Origin: Zongyangia gallinarum
GTDB lineage: Bacteria; Bacillota; Clostridia; Oscillospirales; Ruminococcaceae
Assembly (NCBI GenBank): GCA_904419315.1
Contig: CAJFQY010000019.1
Coordinates: 1 to 34,664 of the forward strand
DNA length: 34,664 nucleotides
Reading direction: 5' to 3'
Shown: positions 8,760 to 15,533 of the stretch, one piece after another
Layout of the letters: each line of letters opens with the position of its first letter
How positions within the stretch are numbered: the stretch's first letter is position 1
Notes under the pieces: model-generated
What the model was told of the DNA's origin: nothing
Database searches by the model: none
What the model saw: the letters and a program-made list of their open reading frames with translations, nothing else
Program-made: the position numbers and the translations under genes

Positions 8760-9053
8760 ATGAGCTGTCGAATTACGGACTTAAGGCATAAAGACGTGGT
8801 TAACATCAAGGATGGATGTGTGCTTGGATGTGTCTCTGATGTGGAGATTGACACCTGTAATGCCTGCGTGGTTGCCATTATCGTCTATGGAAGACTGCGC
8901 TGTTTTGGGTTGTTGGGCCGGGAGGATGACATTGTCATCGGCTGGAACAAGATTCAGGTGATCGGGGATGACATTATTTTGGTCAATTTTGACATGCCGC
9001 GCCGACGTCCACGAAAATTCGGCAGCATGATAGAAGGACTTTTTAACCGGTGA
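8760..9053 (+). CDS. ylmC: YlmC/YmxH family PRC-barrel sporulation protein
   Basis: A 97-residue single-domain protein with RITDLRHKDVVNIKDG, then LGCVSDVEID, GLLGREDDIVIGW and IQVIGDDIILV, the PRC-barrel-like pattern of the YlmC/YmxH family, plus a basic tail RRRPRKFGSM. In Bacillus ylmC lies just downstream of sigG, and the same order holds here, which supports the call. The ATG at 8760 is preceded by AAGGGAGTG and AAGGA. The molecular function of the family is not firmly established; its genes are associated with sporulation. Three of its four cysteines (C22, C31 and C34) fall within about twelve residues. Confidence 0.85.
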   Translation: MSCRITDLRHKDVVNIKDGCVLGCVSDVEIDTCNACVVAIIVYGRLRCFGLLGREDDIVIGWNKIQVIGDDIILVNFDMPRRRPRKFGSMIEGLFNR

Positions 9054-9117
9054 TAGGCGAGAATGTCGTCTTACCTCAAAAGCATTGCAAAAACTGCAAG
9101 GAATAAGAAAAAATTGC

Positions 9118-9146
9118 TTGCAAGCAGAGCGCGTCCATGCTATAAT
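9118..9146 (+). promoter_or_regulatory. Strong promoter of rpsB-tsf
   Basis: TTGCAA (9118-9123), 17 bases, TATAAT (9141-9146) with an extended TGC just before it. Transcription should start near 9153, leaving a leader of about 100 bases before rpsB. Confidence 0.8.
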
Positions 9147-9162
9147 ATATCGGAAAAACACA

Positions 9163-9228
9163 CGTTTTGCCGCTGCAGATCAGGTGCTGGTCCAAATGAA
9201 CCGGTCATTTTGCAGAAACGGCAAGACG
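9163..9228 (+). promoter_or_regulatory. Structured 5' leader of rpsB, candidate S2 autoregulatory RNA
   Basis: CGTTTTGCCG (9163-9172) pairs with CGGCAAGACG (9219-9228) with one G-U pair. It stacks on CTGCA (9173-9177) with TGCAG (9211-9215), leaving an AAA bulge (9216-9218) and an apical region that can form a further GGTC/CCGG-type stem. The element lies fully inside the rpsB leader and ends 12 bases before the ribosome binding site TAAGGAGG. Ribosomal protein leaders that bind their own product are well known; that this one binds S2 is inference. Confidence 0.55.
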
Positions 9229-9255
9229 GAGGAAAAACCTAAGGAGGATTTTATC

Positions 9256-9999
9256 ATGGGCGTAGTATCTATGAAACAGCTTCTTGAGGCTGGTGTTCAT
9301 TTCGGACATCAGACAAGAAGATGGAACCCGAAAATGGCAAAGTACATCTTCACAGAGAGAAACGGCATCTACATCATTGACCTGCAGAAAACTGTGAAGA
9401 AATTGGAAGAGGCTTACATGTTCATCCGTGACGTGGCGGCCAGCGGTGAATCCGTCCTGTTTGTGGGAACTAAAAAACAGGCTGGTGAATCCATCAAAGA
9501 AGAAGCCGAGCGCGCTGGAGCTAACTATGTCAACGCCAGATGGCTGGGTGGTATGCTCACCAACTTCAGAACCATCCGCCGCAGAATCGACCGTCTTGCA
9601 CAGCTTCGCACTATGGAAGAAGACGGTACCTTTGATCGTCTGCCCAAGAAGGAAGTTGTCAAACTCAACCTGGAGATTGAGAAACTGGAGAAATTCATGG
9701 GCGGTATCAAGACCATGAAAAAACTGCCGGGCGCTATGTTTATCGTTGACCCGCGCAAAGAGAGAATTGCCGTTGCAGAAGCAAAGAAGTTGGGTATTCC
9801 CATCGTGGCAATTGTCGACACCAACTGTGACCCGGATGAAATTGATTATGTTATCCCCGGCAACGACGACGCTATCCGCGCTGTCAAGCTGATTGCCCAG
9901 ACCATGGCCAACGCTATTCTGGAAGGCAAGCAGGGTGAGCAGGCTGAAGAGGCTGCCGCGGAAAAAGAGGCCGAAGAGGAAGCAGAGGCAAACGCATAA
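9256..9999 (+). CDS. rpsB: 30S ribosomal protein S2
   Basis: A 247-residue protein with the family N-terminus VSMKQLLEAGVHFGHQTRRW and NPKMAKYIF, central FVGTKKQA and RWLGGMLTNF, and the conserved KLPGAMFIVDP and PIVAIVDTNCDPD motifs. A charged Ala/Glu-rich tail ends it. Length fits the usual 230-260. The start with MGVVSMKQ is chosen because TAAGGAGG lies eight bases upstream; frames extending further upstream run through the leader RNA. It is the first gene of the rpsB-tsf unit. Confidence 0.98.
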   Translation: MGVVSMKQLLEAGVHFGHQTRRWNPKMAKYIFTERNGIYIIDLQKTVKKLEEAYMFIRDVAASGESVLFVGTKKQAGESIKEEAERAGANYVNARWLGGMLTNFRTIRRRIDRLAQLRTMEEDGTFDRLPKKEVVKLNLEIEKLEKFMGGIKTMKKLPGAMFIVDPRKERIAVAEAKKLGIPIVAIVDTNCDPDEIDYVIPGNDDAIRAVKLIAQTMANAILEGKQGEQAEEAAAEKEAEEEAEANA

Positions 10000-10023
10000 G
10001 GCGTTATACCCTTGAAATGAGAA

Positions 10024-10052
10024 GAATGCCCGTGCCAGCTGCCCGGGCATTC
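10024..10052 (+). promoter_or_regulatory. Intercistronic hairpin between rpsB and tsf
   Basis: GAATGCCCG pairs perfectly with CGGGCATTC across an 11-base loop. No T-run follows, so it is more likely an attenuating or RNA-processing hairpin than a full terminator. It would allow different S2 and EF-Ts levels from one transcript. Confidence 0.5.
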
Positions 10053-10103
10053 CTATTGTAACATACTGAAAAAATCTGGAATAATCAATAGGAGGATTCT
10101 ATT

Positions 10104-11018
10104 ATGGCTTTTACAGCAAGTGATGTTAAAGCACTCCGCGAGAGAACCGGATGCGGAATGATGGATTGCAAAAAAGCACTGTCCCAGACCGATGGCGATA
10201 TGGAAAAGGCAATTGAAATCCTTCGCGAAAAGGGACTGGCTGCTGCGGCGAAAAAAGCAACTCGTATCGCTGCCGAGGGCTTGGTATATGCTTTGGTTGA
10301 CGATGCCAAAAAAGTTGGTGTTATTATTGAGGTCAACGCAGAGACTGACTTTGTTGCAAAGAACTCTGACTTTGTCGCAATGGTAGACACCTTTGCAAAG
10401 ACCGTAATTGCTGAAAATCCTGCTGATGTGGATGCTCTGCTGGCTTGCAAAGCTGTAGGTTCTGACCTGACTGTTGCAGACATTCTCCGGGACAAAATCC
10501 TGGTTATCGGTGAAAATATGAAGATCCGCCGTTTCACCCGTATGGAGGGTGAGATCTGCACCTATATTCATGGCGGTGGCAGAATCGGCGTTATGGTGAA
10601 ATTTGACGTCGACAGCGCTGTGGCAGCAAAAGAAGAATTCAAAAACTTTGCCAAAGATGTTGCCATGCAGATTGCCGCTGTGTCTCCTCAATACCTGAAC
10701 AAAGAGGATGTCCCGGCTGATGTAGTCGCGAAGGAGAAGGAAATCCTCACAGCACAGGCAATGAACGAGGGTAAACCTGCTAACATCGCTGAAAAGATGG
10801 TTATGGGCAGGATCAATAAGTTCTATAAAGAAGTTTGCCTGGTAGAGCAGCCCTTTGTTAAGGACGGCGATATGACCGTAGGCAAATATGTTGAAAACAC
10901 TGCCAAAGAACTGGGCACTTCCATCAAATTGATATCCTTTGTCCGCTTTGAGAAGGGCGAGGGTTTGGAGAAGAGAGAAGACAATTTCGCTGACGAAGTT
11001 GCCAGCATGATGAAATAG
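10104..11018 (+). CDS. tsf: Translation elongation factor Ts
   Basis: A 304-residue EF-Ts that recharges EF-Tu with GTP. It has the N-terminal UBA-like region with VKALRERTGCGMMDCKKAL, followed by the core with VIIEVNAETDFVAKN, and the later IAAVSPQYL and LVEQPFVKD motifs. AGGAGG precedes the ATG at a normal distance. It is co-transcribed with rpsB through a hairpin. In most Bacillota pyrH and frr come next; here the unit ends in a terminator, followed by an unrelated broken glycosidase gene on the other strand. Confidence 0.97.
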   Translation: MAFTASDVKALRERTGCGMMDCKKALSQTDGDMEKAIEILREKGLAAAAKKATRIAAEGLVYALVDDAKKVGVIIEVNAETDFVAKNSDFVAMVDTFAKTVIAENPADVDALLACKAVGSDLTVADILRDKILVIGENMKIRRFTRMEGEICTYIHGGGRIGVMVKFDVDSAVAAKEEFKNFAKDVAMQIAAVSPQYLNKEDVPADVVAKEKEILTAQAMNEGKPANIAEKMVMGRINKFYKEVCLVEQPFVKDGDMTVGKYVENTAKELGTSIKLISFVRFEKGEGLEKREDNFADEVASMMK

Positions 11019-11053
11019 TGGTTCTCCATATTTAATAAGCATGAGGAAAAGAA

Positions 11054-11089
11054 GGTCATATCCCGTAGAGGATATGACCTTTTTGTTTT
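11054..11089 (+). terminator. Terminator of rpsB-tsf
   Basis: GGTCATATCC pairs with GGATATGACC (10 bp, six-base loop) followed by TTTTTGTTTT. Confidence 0.9.
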
Positions 11090-11119
11090 AGGCAGGATAT
11101 GTTTCACGAGCCGACGGTT

Positions 11120-12703
11120 TTATATATGATATTCACCGGTAGTGGAGTTGTAGATCAGTCCATTGGGATCATTGAGCCGCTTGATCTCAGGAGAGAAGTG
11201 GAACTGAGAGCGATATTTCTCAAGATAGGAGGTCTGAGGATCTCCTTTTCTCTTGATAATCAATGTGGTAATGGAAATAAACCCGGTATCCTCATCTTTG
11301 ACATGGATGGTCAGGGTGTTATCCCCCACCTCGAGGGGGATGGTGGTTGCCTGTCCTACCTGTGCAGGTTCTCCATTGATGGTCACCGACCCACTACCAG
11401 ATATCGTAGGAGTCAGAGAAATGGAATCTGTCTCATAGGGGACCTGTCCGGCATATTCATAGATGTCGGGAGAAAAGGCGGGAAGCAGCTGAAAATCCGG
11501 GCTTTCCAGGCCAGAAAGAGAAGCTAGGGATTCAGAATCCAGTGGCTGATAGTTGACGTTCTGGAACATAAGTGTGGAGCCGGACAGATTCAGGCCAAAG
11601 ACTCCTGACAAGGATTCGTCGTCAGAAGCAGTGATAGCCAACTGATCATCCACATACAGGTTGATAGATGGCCCGCTGCATACCACACGCAGGTGATAGG
11701 TCTCCTTATTTTCCGTTAGGTTATAGGGACCGCCTACGTGGCGTTCATTGATGACCTGCCCCGCGCTATTCTGATTAAATTTGAGCAGGCGGATATCTCT
11801 GCCCTTAACCATGGTGGCAAGATAATAGACGTGGTGATCCTCGGCGGAACGGAAAATAAGTCCACCTGCACAGGCGCCGCCCACAAAGGTTACATCTGCG
11901 TCATAGATAAAATCAGAAGCAGAAGTGGTGCTGAAAGCCGCACAGTTGCCGTCTCCTACACCCTGATAACCGTTTTCAGTTTCGTTCCATGTGCCGGTTT
12001 CGCCCTGCCAATTTTCCAGATTGGTCTCGAAGTTGGGGACGACGGGAGGCGTATTGTCGGTAAACTGGATGTTTTCGAATTTGGCGGCCGTTGCGCAGCT
12101 GGCAAATCCAACATATCCGCCATTATATTTTTCATAGGCCGGCATGGTGATTTTTGGGGTCTCCATATCCCGGACATAGACTTTAAATACCTTGTCGGTG
12201 CCTACTTCCAGTTTGATATGTACCGTTTCACCGACCGAGATAGGCTGGTCCAGGATAGCGGTTTTATCGAAACCGGTGAGATCCTGTTCAATAAAAATAC
12301 GGACACTGTTGGGGCCTAAATGGACGGCGCCCCAATAGGTGGCGGGATTTTCCTTGTTGGTGACGCCAAAGAGGAAACCGGCCAAATTAAGATTCATAGC
12401 ACTCGATTGAAGGGTAATGTCCGCTTCATATACAAATGCTTTGGCGCTGGTGCCAGAAACTGCGAAATTGTTGGCTCCAGTATCCTCTAGGGTCAAGGTG
12501 TTAGATGGTTCATCATAGGACATGTTGGGGCCGGTCCAGTTTCCCAGCGGTCCTGTTTCACCCTGCGCGGCAGGGGCTGATGCTGGCTGGGGGACATCAA
12601 TGGCGAAAACTAACCCAGTCCCCATGGATGAGCAGGCAATAAGAATTGCCATCACAAATGCGGTAAGTTTCCCAGCTATAGATTTGGAAAATCTTCTTCT
12701 CAT
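11120..12703 (-). pseudogene. Truncated secreted GH32 (fructanase/levanase-like) protein
   Basis: The 527-residue product has a signal peptide (1-34, cleavage near VFA), two LamG-like beta-sandwich modules (about 40-220 and 225-400), and a cadherin-like beta-sandwich (about 405-490). It then has the first motif of glycoside hydrolase family 32: YRSQFHFSPE and LNDPNGLIY, with nucleophile D512. The frame stops with TAA at EYHI, where active enzymes continue (typically with LFYQ) for several hundred residues to the acid/base glutamate. The catalytic domain is thus missing and the stop lies about 30 bases from the tsf terminator, which suggests a deletion or rearrangement junction. The ATG has AGGAGG 11 bases upstream. 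The product could still be secreted and bind glycans, but cannot hydrolyse fructans. Domain names for the modules are by pattern and less certain than the GH32 motif. Confidence 0.75.
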
Positions 12704-12932
12704 GTTTTTTCGTACCTCCTATTTCTTCTTTTCCAATGGTGACCGTCATTTTTTTACCTCCTTTTTCAGGCACACCATTTATCACTATTTTATATGAATT
12801 CGTAGAAAGATAAAAGATTTTACATATATATTTATAATATCCGGTAAAGTTATCCGAAAACTATCAGCTTGTTTTAGTAAAGTTCATTCTGTTATTTTCG
12901 ACTCTTTACCAAAGGCTTGACCTAGGAATTGC

Positions 12933-12961
12933 TTGACAAAAGCTGATTTTCACCGGATAAT
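12933..12961 (+). promoter_or_regulatory. Sigma-A promoter of the csoR-type gene
   Basis: Perfect TTGACA (12933-12938), 17 bases, GATAAT (12956-12961). Start expected near 12968. A second TTGACC lies 15 bases upstream of the -35. Confidence 0.75.
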
Positions 12962-12967
12962 AATACA

Positions 12968-12985
12968 TATGCCCCTTGTGGTATA
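12968..12985. promoter_or_regulatory. Candidate CsoR operator at the transcription start
   Basis: TATGCCCC-TT-GTGGTATA is an imperfect inverted repeat (6 of 8 pairs) with the C-run/G-run character of CsoR/RcnR-family operators. It sits between the -10 and the ribosome binding site, where a repressor would block its own promoter. Confidence 0.4.
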
Positions 12986-12997
12986 GGAGGTGTAGCA

Positions 12998-13273
12998 GTG
13001 AGACAATGTATGGATGCGGATAATTTGCACCGGCGGCTAAAAAAGATCATCGGCCAAGTGCAGGCCATCGACCGAATGGTAGATGAAGATGTGCCTTGTG
13101 AAGATGTTTTGGCGCAGATTAATGCGGCAAAGTCAGCACTCCACCGGGTAGGGCAGGTGGTGCTGGAAGGGCACATCCAACACTGCGTCAGGGATGGAAT
13201 CGAACATGGAGACGCGGATCAGACCATTGCCAACTTTACGAAGGCGGTGGAGCGCTTCGCCAATATGACCTAA
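12998..13273 (+). CDS. csoR: CsoR/FrmR (DUF156) family metal-sensing repressor
   Basis: A 91-residue all-helical regulator. LHRRLKKIIGQVQAIDRMV matches the family helix 1. C34 (VPCEDVL), H59 and C63 (GHIQHC) form the Cys-His-Cys triad of copper-sensing CsoR proteins. FrmR-type formaldehyde sensors lack the third cysteine and CstR persulfide sensors lack the histidine, so copper or another soft metal is the most likely signal. The GTG start is set by AGGAGGTG five bases upstream. It is a one-gene unit between its own promoter and a terminator. No copper ATPase or chaperone is nearby, so its targets other than itself lie elsewhere. Confidence 0.85.
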   Translation: MRQCMDADNLHRRLKKIIGQVQAIDRMVDEDVPCEDVLAQINAAKSALHRVGQVVLEGHIQHCVRDGIEHGDADQTIANFTKAVERFANMT

Positions 13274-13284
13274 TTGCAGAGAGG

Positions 13285-13314
13285 AAAAAACCAGCTGTGA
13301 AGGCTGGTTTTTTT
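13285..13314 (+). terminator. Terminator after csoR
   Basis: AAAAAACCAGC with GCTGGTTTTTTTT, stem centred on AACCAGC/GCTGGTT with a long T-run. Confidence 0.85.
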
Positions 13315-13576
13315 TATTTTTGGAGCATCGATAAAATGAGATTCAGACAAATAGAAAGGTGATATAATATGGTGAAATGTTGATTATTTTTGTGCATTTA
13401 GCTGAATGCACAAAAGGGGATAAAAAATTACAGCAATTATACAAAAAACGGTTTTTTCTATTGACAGTGAATTTATAGCTAAATATAATGTTGACATAGA
13501 ATAAAAGAAATAAAAATACTTTCGAATGAAAATAAAAGAATGTTGTTTTGAACATAGAAAAGGAAAGAGATGGATT
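13315..13576 (+). promoter_or_regulatory. AT-rich control region of the sugar operon
   Basis: No gene is seen in this stretch. It holds a TATAAT at 13363-13368 with a poor -35; a perfect 11-bp inverted repeat TTTTGTGCATT/AATGCACAAAA (13388-13398 and 13405-13415); and a 7-1-7 palindrome AAAAAAC-G-GTTTTTT (13443-13457) ending four bases before the main -35. It also has the main promoter, a second TTGACA at 13491-13496, and a small palindrome TTTC-GAAT-GAAA (13520-13531). The palindromes are candidate DeoR or global-regulator operators. Confidence 0.5.
13461..13489 (+). promoter_or_regulatory. Consensus sigma-A promoter of the allose-type operon
   Basis: Perfect TTGACA (13461-13466), exactly 17 bases, perfect TATAAT (13484-13489). 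Such a strong promoter in a catabolic operon implies tight repression, consistent with the regulator being the first gene. Confidence 0.85.
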
Positions 13577-14374
13577 ATGATTCCTATGGGAGAAAAAAAG
13601 ATGACAGAAAGACAGACCCAGATTTTAAATATTATTTCAGAAGAAAAAAAGGTAGAAGTCATCAAGCTGGCGGAACTCATGAACGTGACCCAGGTTACCA
13701 TCCGCAAAGACCTTGACTTTTTGGAGAGCAAAGGTCTCATCCGCCGTCAGCACGGTACGGCGGAGCTTGACGCGGAGGACGATATTACCAACCGATTGGC
13801 CTACCATTATTATCAGAAGTCGCTGATCGCAGCGCAGGCTGCGGAAATGATCGAAAATGGCGAGGTTGTCATGATCGAATCCGGATCCTGCTGTACACTG
13901 CTGGCGGAACAAATCGTGCAGAAAAGAAAAAATGTGACCATCATCACCAATTCTGTTTATATCGCGAATTACATCCGGCCGGCCACCTCCAATAATGTTG
14001 TCTTGCTGGGAGGCTCTCTGCTCATGGAGCCAATGGTAACTGTCGGGCCTATTATGTGCCAGGCCGCGACCAATTTTTATGTGGATAAGTTTTATACTGG
14101 GACGGATGGTTTTACCCCGAATGGATATTTTACGGGAAAAGACATTATGAGGGTGGAAACAATTCGAGTGATGTCGAAACAAGCCAAGAAGACGATCATC
14201 CTTACCGAATCGAATAAATTCTCCCGGCAGGGGACGCTGGCCCAGTTCCCAGCGGACGACGTCTATGCGGTTTATACGGATACGAAGATTCCGCAAAATG
14301 TCAGGGAGTATTTAGAGGAACACAATGTGGTTGTCAATACAGTAGATACAACCAAGGGAAGGGAGGGAAAATAA
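13577..14374 (+). CDS. DeoR family repressor of the sugar operon
   Basis: A 265-residue regulator. The N-terminal winged HTH reads ERQTQILNIISEEKKVEV, then LAELMNVTQVTIRKDLDFLE and IRRQHGTAEL. The C-terminal DeoR sensor domain (about 80-245) has VMIESGSCCTLLAEQI, TIITNSVYIANY, VVLLGGSL, TGTDGF and KKTIILTESNKFSR, the phosphosugar-binding fold of the family. Start ATG 13577 has AAGGAAAG upstream; ATG 13601 (MTERQ) with GGGAG is also possible. It is the first gene of the operon, 55 bases before the binding-protein gene with no terminator, so it probably represses itself and the operon until a sugar phosphate (allose- or allulose-6-phosphate by inference) binds. Confidence 0.92.
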   Translation: MIPMGEKKMTERQTQILNIISEEKKVEVIKLAELMNVTQVTIRKDLDFLESKGLIRRQHGTAELDAEDDITNRLAYHYYQKSLIAAQAAEMIENGEVVMIESGSCCTLLAEQIVQKRKNVTIITNSVYIANYIRPATSNNVVLLGGSLLMEPMVTVGPIMCQAATNFYVDKFYTGTDGFTPNGYFTGKDIMRVETIRVMSKQAKKTIILTESNKFSRQGTLAQFPADDVYAVYTDTKIPQNVREYLEEHNVVVNTVDTTKGREGK

Positions 14375-14429
14375 GTCAGCGTTTTATTGGGAAGAAAAAT
14401 TTAGAGCAATGCGAAGGAAGGGTATATTT

Positions 14430-15446
14430 ATGAAAAAGGTATTGTCAGTTTTACTCGTGGTAGCACTTTTCATCGGCTGTTTGGCAGGATGCAGCGGAAG
14501 CGGCGATGGAAGCAGTCAGTCAACCTCTGACTCATCCGCATCCACTTCATCGGGTGATGGAGAGCGGCTGAAAATCGGTATTGTCTTAAAGACCCTGGCC
14601 AGCGAATACTGGGTGGATATGGCCGAAGGTATTGAGGCCAAAGCAGAAGAACTGGGCGTGGACGTTGAGATCATGGCCGCTGCCTCTGAAAGCGACACCG
14701 GCGGGCAGCTGCAGATGCTGGAAGATATGGTATCCGGCGATTATGACGGCATTGGCGTCGCGCCTATTACCGACACCAACCTGATCAACGGTGTAGCGGC
14801 AGCCTGTGAAAAAGGCATCCCCGTGGTTGACTTGGACCAGAGCTTTAACGAAGAGGAACTGGCAGCAGCTGGCGGCTGGCTGGTAGGCTATTGCACCACC
14901 GACTATGTGGTCACAGGGGAACAGGCCGGAGAGTATCTGGCACAATGCATGGGAAACAGCGGTAAAGCCATCATCATCGAAGGTATGGCAGGCAACCTTT
15001 CCAGTGAATCCAGAAAAGAGGGCTGTACCAACGTTTTGACCGAGGCCGGCATCGAGGTCGTTGCCTCCCAGCCCTGCGACTGGGACCGCCAGAAAGCCAT
15101 GGATGCCACCACCAATCTCCTGAGTGTAAATCCAGATGTAACCGGCATCTATTGCTGCAATGATACCATGGCCCTGGGCGCGCAGCAGGCTGTGGATAAC
15201 CTAAACCTTGGCGATCAGGTCTTTGTTGTAGGTACTGACGGCAATTCCGAGGCCATTGAATCCATTGCCAGCGGCCACATGGCCGGTACAGCAGCGCAGA
15301 AGCCGGATGTCATCGGCGCTACCTGTTTGGAGATGTTGGTAGAGTTCATCCGCAGCGGTGAAGAGGGCGGCATGGACTATGAGATGGAAAATGTCCTGTT
15401 GGATTCCTACATCATCAATCGGGAAAATGTAGAAGAGTATCGATAA
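14430..15446 (+). CDS. alsB: Sugar ABC transporter substrate-binding lipoprotein, D-allose-binding (AlsB) type
   Basis: A 338-residue periplasmic-binding-protein-like lipoprotein. It has a signal peptide ending in the lipobox LAGC (Cys about residue 21), a Ser/Gly-rich linker, then a Peripla_BP_4 sugar-binding fold. The match to E. coli AlsB runs along the chain: VLKTLASEYWVDM, GVDVEIMAA, IIEGMAGNLSSESR, VVASQPCDWDRQKAMD, GIYCCNDTMALG, VVGTDGN. Ligand-contact regions are the same, so D-allose is the favoured ligand, with ribose or allulose as alternatives. ATG 14430 has AAGGAAGGG eight bases upstream. It is anchored on the outer membrane face of the cell and delivers sugar to AlsC. A hairpin follows the gene and may protect its mRNA. 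Confidence 0.9.
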   Translation: MKKVLSVLLVVALFIGCLAGCSGSGDGSSQSTSDSSASTSSGDGERLKIGIVLKTLASEYWVDMAEGIEAKAEELGVDVEIMAAASESDTGGQLQMLEDMVSGDYDGIGVAPITDTNLINGVAAACEKGIPVVDLDQSFNEEELAAAGGWLVGYCTTDYVVTGEQAGEYLAQCMGNSGKAIIIEGMAGNLSSESRKEGCTNVLTEAGIEVVASQPCDWDRQKAMDATTNLLSVNPDVTGIYCCNDTMALGAQQAVDNLNLGDQVFVVGTDGNSEAIESIASGHMAGTAAQKPDVIGATCLEMLVEFIRSGEEGGMDYEMENVLLDSYIINRENVEEYR

Positions 15447-15476
15447 TAGTGTAGAAGAATAAGAAGTAAACGCAGA

Positions 15477-15511
15477 GTGCCTCCTTTTGGATTTTACCCA
15501 GAAGGAGGCAC
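15477..15511 (+). promoter_or_regulatory. Intercistronic hairpin between alsB and alsA
   Basis: GTGCCTCCTT pairs perfectly with AAGGAGGCAC (10 bp, 15-base loop) and no T-run follows. Such hairpins after binding-protein genes usually stabilise the upstream mRNA and keep the binding protein in excess over the ATPase and permease. The 3' arm contains an AAGGAGG, but it is not followed by a start codon. Confidence 0.6.
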
Positions 15512-15533
15512 TTCACAGAAAGGGAAAAGGCAT

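Noticed and set aside
9205..10050. Long open frame antisense to rpsB
   Set aside because: It is a shadow of a certain ribosomal gene; no own ribosome binding site and no recognisable domain.
10053..11042. Long open frame antisense to tsf
   Set aside because: Antisense shadow of EF-Ts; starts inside the following control region without a ribosome binding site.
12998..13273. Assignment as a formaldehyde sensor FrmR
   Set aside because: The attractive link to hxlAB is not supported by residues: the protein has the full C-H-C triad of CsoR and starts MRQC rather than with the Pro2 of FrmR.
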